This document shows positions 57,230-64,000 of a DNA stretch of 64,000 nucleotides, piece by piece. The notes beneath the pieces are model-generated. The model saw only the letters and a program-made list of their open reading frames with translations, was not told where the DNA came from and searched no databases. Source of the DNA: Takakia lepidozioides (lineage: Eukaryota; Streptophyta; Takakiopsida; Takakiales; Takakiaceae); contig CM060731.1 of NCBI GenBank assembly GCA_030704615.1, forward strand, positions 69,668,756 through 69,732,755. The letters run 5' to 3'. The position numbers and the translations under genes were made by a program. Position 1 is the first letter of the stretch. Every line of letters begins with the position of its first letter.

Positions 57230-59480
57230 CTCCTCACTAAAATAGTATAAAGTACCAAATATCTTGGTGAATGGGCTTACTTTTGATGGATGCAGGGTAC
57301 CGTGCATCACTGCAACATGTATGGGTCAGTTTTGTGGATGAGTATAGGTAGATGGATATCCTCAGTTTATTGGAGAGGGGTAATAAATTTTAGGTGAAAA
57401 AATTTGAAGGATGTAGGCAGTTATACATTCTCCCAATTTAATTTATGACACATAAGTTGCTTATACCATACAGTGTAAATCGTGACAAATTTGCTGAAAA
57501 TGATGGCCATTGCCCAAGGGGAACTCCTTTACAAATGTTTATGATTTGATGTATAGAATAATACCCTGTAAAAATAGAGGTAAAAATATGACACCGGCTC
57601 CCCAAACCCTATATAATATGCAACTTGAGCATGCTCAGGCTTTCAGCGCATGCCACAAGTAATGGATAAAACTTAGAAAAAAGGACAGAAACGTAATGGG
57701 TCAGTGATTGGCAGCCCTTGTTTTTCATTTCTGCCTCGGCGTGTACGTGGCGAAATACTTTTGGGACTGAGTGCAGAGGTGACCACATGTACAATATCCA
57801 CCTAGCATCCACCGGGCTACAGGTATGCTATATATTGTGCCTTATGGCGACAATGCAATATGGCAATATGGTTACTATATATGGCGGCAATATGGCTACA
57901 TATATATCTGCAATATGGCTAGTGGCTGGAGATCGGACCGTCAACATATACTGCAGGTGGCAAAATTGTGCTGACCCCTGGTGTGATGGGGCACCAGCCC
58001 TTGGATTTAGGGCGCCATGCTCCCCCCTTCCCAGGCGAAAAGGGTGGGTTCCCAACTTCCCAGGTGCTTTCTGGCACCAGCTCGCCAGGGCCCGCCCAGT
58101 TTTGGCGATATTTTTTATTTTTTCCCCTTTTTTTTTGTATAGGGGTGTGGCCGGCCCAACATTTTTTGGTGCTTTCTGGCTTTTTTTCGCCTAAAAAGGA
58201 GGGGCTGGTGATGGGTTACAGTGACCCTCATTTTTCACCTCTCACATCAACCCGATATTTTAGTGGGTAAATGTTCCTATTGTATGGTACACTGGCTTGA
58301 GGGCGCCTTCACAAACTCCTCATGAAACACATAGAAACCCGTTGATTCTCCCTTATCAACACCGACACTTACCAAGGCTGGCACCGAATCATACTATCCC
58401 GACATGACATGGCTGCTTCCATGCCGTTGCCCCACCACATCGTGGAACTGTCCCGCTCGACTATGTCTAGATATACTTCTAACGCTACTCCCCCCCTACT
58501 GCTCCACTTTATAGGATTCGCATATCTCGAAGACAGCCATCTTACCTAAACACGAAAAATATGCCCCTCTCATACTTGCGATTAGATATCAGTGATGGCC
58601 AAAGCCCCTTAATACTCATCACAGTAGGAACCACAGGTGTTATCCACAAGCCTAATCCCTCTACGTAACAACTTCAATATCCCTACGATAGCTATTCCAT
58701 CAATGGTTCAAAATTGTCCATCTCACGGCCTGCATCAAATCCCGTACAACCCTTATTATTAAAACAAACTCACACATAAGAGCAACAGCCTATGAGTTCT
58801 TATATGGCCCACTCTCGAGAGGGGGCAGTAGCCGTAAGGCACAGTGGCTGTTAGTTACGCTGGCTTTGGCCGAAGTCCTCTCTCTCTTAGTGGGTGAAAT
58901 TTCTATTGATGTATGACACACTAGCTGGCTATAGGGCTGCGGTTTTGCGAGAAGGCTATGGGGATGTGAAGCTAACAGCGGCATCCCATTGGCACTACGC
59001 AGAGGATGGAATCCTTTGCAATCCTTTGCACATTGTTGCTATGGCGCCTCGCCAATTGTCAAGGATGCAATTCAAATTAGGTAATAACACAAAAGCCCTT
59101 TGTTGTATTCACTTTGCTATGTTGTATGTGCTGTAGGACTTAGGCTTGGGAAACAAATCAACAGAAACAAATGTACTATAGGTGAAGAAGCAAGAAAACA
59201 CAAGGGCTAGTTAGACAATGCTGATAATTTGTATATCAGGCACAAAGATCAACGCTTGTCCAAGGATTTGTACAAAGATCTTTTAAAATGGTCGGATGCA
59301 ACGTTGCTCTAATTCATAAGAAGGGATTAATAGACCAAGCACTCCAAAATCTCTAGACTACATATGTAGGCAGCTAAGAGAAGAGGGCTTATGGAGGGTT
59401 GGTGGCATTCGTGATGGTGGAAAGATATCAGAGTGAGGCAACGACGAACCCAGAAACACAATCTTTTGTTTTTGGTTTTT
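57230..59480. other. Central spacer of the inverted duplication
   Basis: No gene was recognised. A short run of CAATATGG motifs lies at 57850-57925. A GC-rich segment at 57960-58210 with GGGCGCC and GGTGCTTTCTGGC (twice, 58063 and 58161) looks like a repeat fragment. The spacer lacks self-complementary sequence of the kind seen in the arms. Confidence 0.4.
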
Positions 59481-59894
59481 CACAACATGGGTTTTTTCTC
59501 TTTGACCAATAAATTTGAGAGGTTGTTTGATTTTTGCTGGATGTTTCTCTCACATATTCCTACTGTGGTTGAAACTCCAAGTTTCCACCGAAAATGAGGG
59601 AAAAAGACCATGTTTGGCCCAGCTGCTTTGTAGGTGTCTTTTGGAGGTTGACATTTGAAACTGCTCTCCATAACATGGGGTCTCAAAATTAGATTCTGCA
59701 TTAAAATGAGGCCATCCAAAATTTGCACATGGTAAGACATCCTTTGCTTGTGGGTCTGGGTTCAAACCCTCCATCCCTTACCTGTTGTTTTTAGAGAATT
59801 GTACATGTGGCAGGAATCATCCAACTGGCATGGTTTCAATTGGAGCAAGTCCGTCTCAGTGTTATTAAATATGGCAAAATAATCGCCCGATTTC

Positions 59895-60115
59895 GACATA
59901 GAAAATGGGTCAGCTACTTTTACAAAGGAATTATGGGAGTAAAATCAACAAAATTGCCATAAAGTGCCAATGGTAAAATATCAGGAGCCAGATTTTTCCT
60001 ACGTGGACCTGTTATATAGCCACTTTTCTAACCCTGTCACCTTGTTATTCTCGCCACATGGGCGTTGGGTAGAATTTACATGTGGCACTTGTGGCCATTT
60101 TGGAAAAGTGAAAAA
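59895..60115 (+). repeat. Dispersed repeat, copy 2
   Basis: Same family and orientation as 17387-17615, sharing CAAAGGAATTATGGGAGTAA, ATATAGCCACTTTTCTAAC and TATTCTCGCCACATGGGC. It is present in the right arm only. Confidence 0.6.
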
Positions 60116-60459
60116 AAACACTGGTCATCACAAATTGCTCAAGGACCTAAGTTAAAATTTCAGCATCCAAGAAAGTTACCAAGGCTTAAGTACTTCTAAG
60201 AAACCCATGTTCCATACCCACTTGAAGGATCAACAACCCATTAGTCATGAATTACACTAGGATAATGTATGCCCCATATATCTACAATATTTGCTTACCA
60301 TGCTTCATATGTGGGAGCCCACCAGATGCCCTTCAAAATGGCTAAAACAGCTTCAAATTTTACCACTGAATGTGTCTTTGTTGTTATATATTTACACAAG
60401 ATTCTGCTGGTTAGAAAATTGAACTGTCATAAACTTGTTGTTATTTGTGTATGTACTTA

Positions 60460-62990
60460 CGGGATCTGTCAGAGAAATCACCAAAACCAATCTACCGAAA
60501 CCGATCTCAATCATTTTGCACAATCTGTCCACAACCCATCGACGTTGCTGATATTTACACGAATCTCTGAAGAAAACTTTGGGTCCCTTTCAGACAAACG
60601 TGGCCACAATATAAAAGCGCCATACCTGACACGGCGTGTCAGTTTTTCTTTTGTCTTCGCTGGTATGTACCTCTTGAGATCTCGGCATTTTGCATATGCA
60701 CAGAAAAAAACCCTGAAGCAGTCTATCAGCACAGTAACTACAGTGAATCTGGAATATATAAGTATCAAGCAGGCAATGGGACCCAGTTGGAGCGTTTCAT
60801 ATCCAGTGATTTGGACTCCGGGTTGGAGCTCACTTCTATAGTCAAGGGGCAGGACACGTTTCAAATATTGATCAGAACTTCAGAAGGGACTTTTGGGTTT
60901 ATAATCGCTCTTTGTCATGAATGCAGTTGAGGAGGAGGACGAGATTAGAGTACAATTGCAATTAATTGTTAATTGCCTGTCTAGTTAACACCTACGGTCG
61001 GCCGTAGGGAGCTGCTCGAGGCTGTCACCTTTCACAAGGTCCCTCTCTGCACCGGCTCACCGCTACCACACCACAGAAGTGGGCTTCCACTACACGCATT
61101 TTCCCCTGCTTTTGTGCATACTTGTAGTCTGAGCTATTGTATCTGAAGCACATTGCTACACAAATCGTGTTAACAGGGTGCACGGATTTTGGTAGCTGTG
61201 CATGATCAACTCATCTCTCTGAGAGAGTTTGTCTCCCTCGGTCTTTCTCGTTTTGGATCCTCTCTCTCATTTTGGATCCCCCTTGGAGGTCTTGATAAAT
61301 CGGAAATCTGCAGGAGGATGAAGCGGTTTGGGGAGGACTTAGCGATGTTACCACGTGAAGCCTATTCTATGGTAACAACTCCTTCTTCCCTGAATCCACC
61401 CGTGATTCAGGCTGGAAGGCGCTCTTTGCGCCTTGTGACAAAGGTTCGATTTCTAGACTATATTGTGAGACCATTTACTGCCAGGTCACTATATGATCAG
61501 AGTCGGCTGTACGTATATGAAATTTCTGTGGGGTGTTTTGCAGTCCACTATTCTGTTTTTGCAGCACTTTAAGTACTCTGTGTAATACCTAGAAGACTGT
61601 TAGATGTCAAAAGATTCTGCGGTGATGTCCATGCTTTTCCAAGGGATCTTTCGCGAGGTCCTACACTACGCTGAACGTTTTCAGTCATGCTCAAATACTG
61701 ATCGAGAGTGTCGAGGTCAATTTAAGCGCACGCAGACGGCGTTCCTCGAGATGGATGCTACGTCAAATACATAATTTCTGAGGCTGTAGTCTAGGCTGTT
61801 CAGGCATGCCTAAATACTGATCGAGAGTGTCCAGGTTAATTTAAGCGCGGATAGGGTTCGTGTAAATGGAGTCTATGTCAAATAGACTTTCTGATGTCCA
61901 CGTTCAGGTCTCAAATGCATATCCAGAGCTTGGGCAGTAGTATTGCATTTTGCTATGCACCTGCATTGCCAGGGTCAATATAGACTACTCTGGTGTTTCT
62001 CGGCCGGTCAGAATAACAGCAGGTGCCTCTGGGTCAACCAGCTTCCGGCCTAACGAGATCAGGATGGTTGGAAACAGATCCCAAGCATGTGTGCCGTGGG
62101 CAGGAGGTTGGATGACATCGTGGTGGAAGTTATAGACAGTGATGGGGTACTCGACACAACAGCAGATGGACCTCACCACAGCTTACTTTTGGCCGATTGT
62201 GCTGGGGAACGCATCAATTGCCCTCTATTGAGGGGGAGATGTCAGATTCCCCGCATTACTATGCCGAATCGACAAGGCATATGGCAGGGGTGCATCTCCC
62301 ACTCCACCTTTGAGGACATAGTGGCCATCCATTTGCAGGTTTGCAGTTCTCTCAATGATATCTTATAAGTACAGATCATGAATCCACAAATATTCCTAGC
62401 AATCTTGATTTCTCTAAGTTGTTAACACTGCCACAGCTTACTGTTGGATTGTGGACCCTCTATGGAAGGTCCAAGGTATGAGATACCTAGAGGCCTCTCT
62501 CTAGTTACATCAATTTGCTAAAGAAGCAGGGGATACGGGCTGGGAGCAGTTCCCACTAAAAAGGTAAGAGTATGACTCCAGGCTATCAATCTGCACCTGT
62601 TGTCTAAGCAATAAGCCCAGATGCCAACATTCGTCTTCGTTAACACCATTTGTCGAACAGCAATATTACCCAGGCTCATCAGTATCAGGACTGGTTTGCA
62701 ATCTCGATTCAAAGACTGTCCCATGGATATGAAACTAGCTGGTCACACGTCTGGTGCAGGTAGAGGTGCGAATGGGAGTTGCATGCCGCCTTGGCCTACA
62801 ACGCTCAAGCTCAACGAGGCCCCTGCAAGCCACTTGCGGGGAAACCTTTACAATGGACTTCCTTGCTGTGGACCACAACAGGAAACCAGAAAATCTACCT
62901 TCTGACATTCTGGAGAATGTAAGTAAACTTAGAGAAAAGCTCCCTTATGAGATTGAGAAAAATGTGAATTATCTAGAAACAATTCTCTTT
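60460..62990 (+). pseudogene. Right copy of duplicated GMI1-like gene (decayed exons)
   Basis: The same exon pieces as the left copy, on the plus strand and in the same order. The DVADIYT-type piece is near 60540, with a 2-nt loss that shifts the frame. The GTQLERFISSDLDS piece (60779 on) has lost about 45 nt. The SEICRRMKRFGEDLAMLPRE piece is at 61305-61450. The Ig-like piece (62085-62330) has RRLDDIVVEVIDSDGVLDTT and GPHHSLLLADCAGERINCPL. VQVEVRMGVACRLGLQ with FTMDFLAVDHNRKPENL lies at 62755-62920. The 3' continuation would lie beyond the window. The frames are interrupted, and this copy is transcriptionally divergent from the left one. Confidence 0.5.
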
Positions 62991-63249
62991 TGAAAAGCTG
63001 GACCGAGGCTGGACCTGTCTATAAGGAATTTGGGATGTGAGATAGGTCTTTAGAGCTACACTTACATTTTTCTCTTTCTCTCTCTTTACGGTAGTGTCGC
63101 CAGATTTAGGCAGGTCTGCTCCTCCAGCGAGGGAAGGCGTCAAATCCCCACCCTTATCCGGGAGTCACTATTAAATAGTTCAGAATGCTGAGGGATCATT
63201 CTACGCATAACCAGTAGGTACATATATGGGGTGTGTGGGGATCGATATG

Positions 63250-63520
63250 TGATGGGGGTAGTGTCACCCCAGCTCCTGTGGTGGTTATTGTCACCCGCTT
63301 GGGGTGACACACTCTCTTACTATATTTTAATACTTTGTCAATTTGTCCCCCCTGGTGTCACTAGTCACTGCGGTCCGTTGTCAGCGGTATGTATCACTAT
63401 ATGTATGGGGTGACACTTCCTCTTAGTATCTTTTAATATTTAGTCATGTTTGGAGTGACACTCCCTTCACCCTGGTGGTGTCTGTTGTCACTCGAGATGA
63501 TGCCACCCCAATCTGCCTCT
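63250..63520. repeat. GGGGTGACA / TGTCACCCC cluster, right arm
   Basis: Counterpart of 52470-52905: TGTCACCCC, GGGGTGACAC and TTTTAATATTTAGTC blocks in reverse order. It encodes nothing. Confidence 0.55.
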
Positions 63521-64000
63521 CTGGAGAAGGCATGGGGAAGCTTTAACAGGCTGGAAAGTGCTATGTATTCCTAAATTGTTCTCCCATCTGCTCTAATGCG
63601 GCCTAAATACTATTGGTCAGCAATTTAAAGGAGACCATCCGGTTTGAGATGTTGATTACAGGTTGCCAATTGCCTGATCATAGAGCGTTCTTTCTTCTTT
63701 TTTCTTTTGGGTTGGACTAGGAATTTCTTTTTTTTGTGGACCATGATAAGCTCCATATCTGATCCAAATCTCTCTTAGTGTGGGCCAGTCTAATTACAAT
63801 TCTGTATTCTTTCATCGTTGTACATGTACATGCAGCCCTAGGTAAATCTCTTTCGTCGCCACTGTATTTCAGGGTTCATGTTCATACCGTCTATTTGTCG
63901 AGAATCATATACACCAGTAGGAGAGAGCTCTAGGTAGATATATTATTGGCCCAACATAAAAAACTGACATTTTATGCCTTGAATGTGCGGTGGATCAGTT

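Larger units (their letters stand above)
59490..63840 (+). repeat. Right arm of the large inverted duplication
   Basis: Reverse counterpart of 52090-57220. It lacks the 550-bp element at 55871-56420 and instead carries the dispersed repeat at 59895-60115. The shared 121-bp tandem duplication (anchored by CTCGATCAGTATT and its reverse) is present in both arms at 54211-54430 and 61690-61910. That duplication therefore came before the inverted one. Confidence 0.85.

Overview
This is nuclear DNA from a land plant, probably a seedless one (bryophyte or lycophyte grade). The evidence is spliced genes with GT-AG introns, a pentatricopeptide-repeat (PPR) protein with an intact DYW RNA-editing domain plus two decayed PPR loci, a DEAH-box nucleolar helicase, a mitochondrial HSP70, a captured chloroplast-type Cu/Zn superoxide dismutase, and hAT and Ty3/gypsy transposons. 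Most introns that can be placed in the helicase and HSP70 genes are about 110-520 bp. That is short and fits a moss-like genome better than a fern, but it does not identify the species.

Layout. 1-2.1 kb: degenerate repeats and the N-terminal half of a dead hAT transposase (minus). 2.9-5.6 kb: a tandemly amplified, frameshifted PPR pseudogene array (minus). 5.6-6.6 kb: repeats and a tRNA-like SINE head. 6,616-13,450: a 6.8-kb hAT-type element with matching terminal inverted repeats and GGTTCC-type subterminal arrays. It carries an hAT C-terminal dimerisation ORF, two minisatellites and captured host gene pieces (a PR-1/CAP fragment joined in frame to Cu/Zn SOD exon 1, then SOD exon 2 and an exon 3 remnant). 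14.1-16.3 kb: a gypsy gag-protease-RT remnant (minus). 17.7-18.2 kb: an 11-copy, 52-bp minisatellite. 18.65-19.0 kb: an RS/RD-rich ORF. 20.07-20.84 kb: a two-exon EF-hand gene (minus). 22.75-24.5 kb: the intact DYW-PPR ORF (plus), with a second decayed PPR locus at 25.4-26.1 kb.

29.65-37.63 kb holds a DEAH13/DHX37-type helicase on the minus strand. Fourteen exons can be placed; the coding sum is 4,626 nt (1,541 residues) with consistent phases. Head to head with it, starting about 600 bp away, are decayed exons of a DDX52/RH57-type DEAD-box helicase (38.3-40.5 kb, plus). Both families act in small-subunit ribosome assembly. 45.08-48.10 kb holds five exons of a mitochondrial HSP70 (plus); its transit-peptide exon is not pinned down.

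50.9-63.84 kb is dominated by a large imperfect inverted duplication (arms about 52.09-57.22 and 59.49-63.84 kb). The arms carry divergent, decayed copies of one multi-exon gene whose best-preserved segments look like the Ig-type beta-sandwich repeats of GMI1/SMCHD1 (SMC-hinge family) chromatin proteins. A 550-bp inverted-repeat element sits in the left arm only. Apart from the shared ribosome-assembly theme of the two helicases, the genes do not form a pathway. The main story is repeat-driven gene capture, tandem PPR decay and palindromic duplication.
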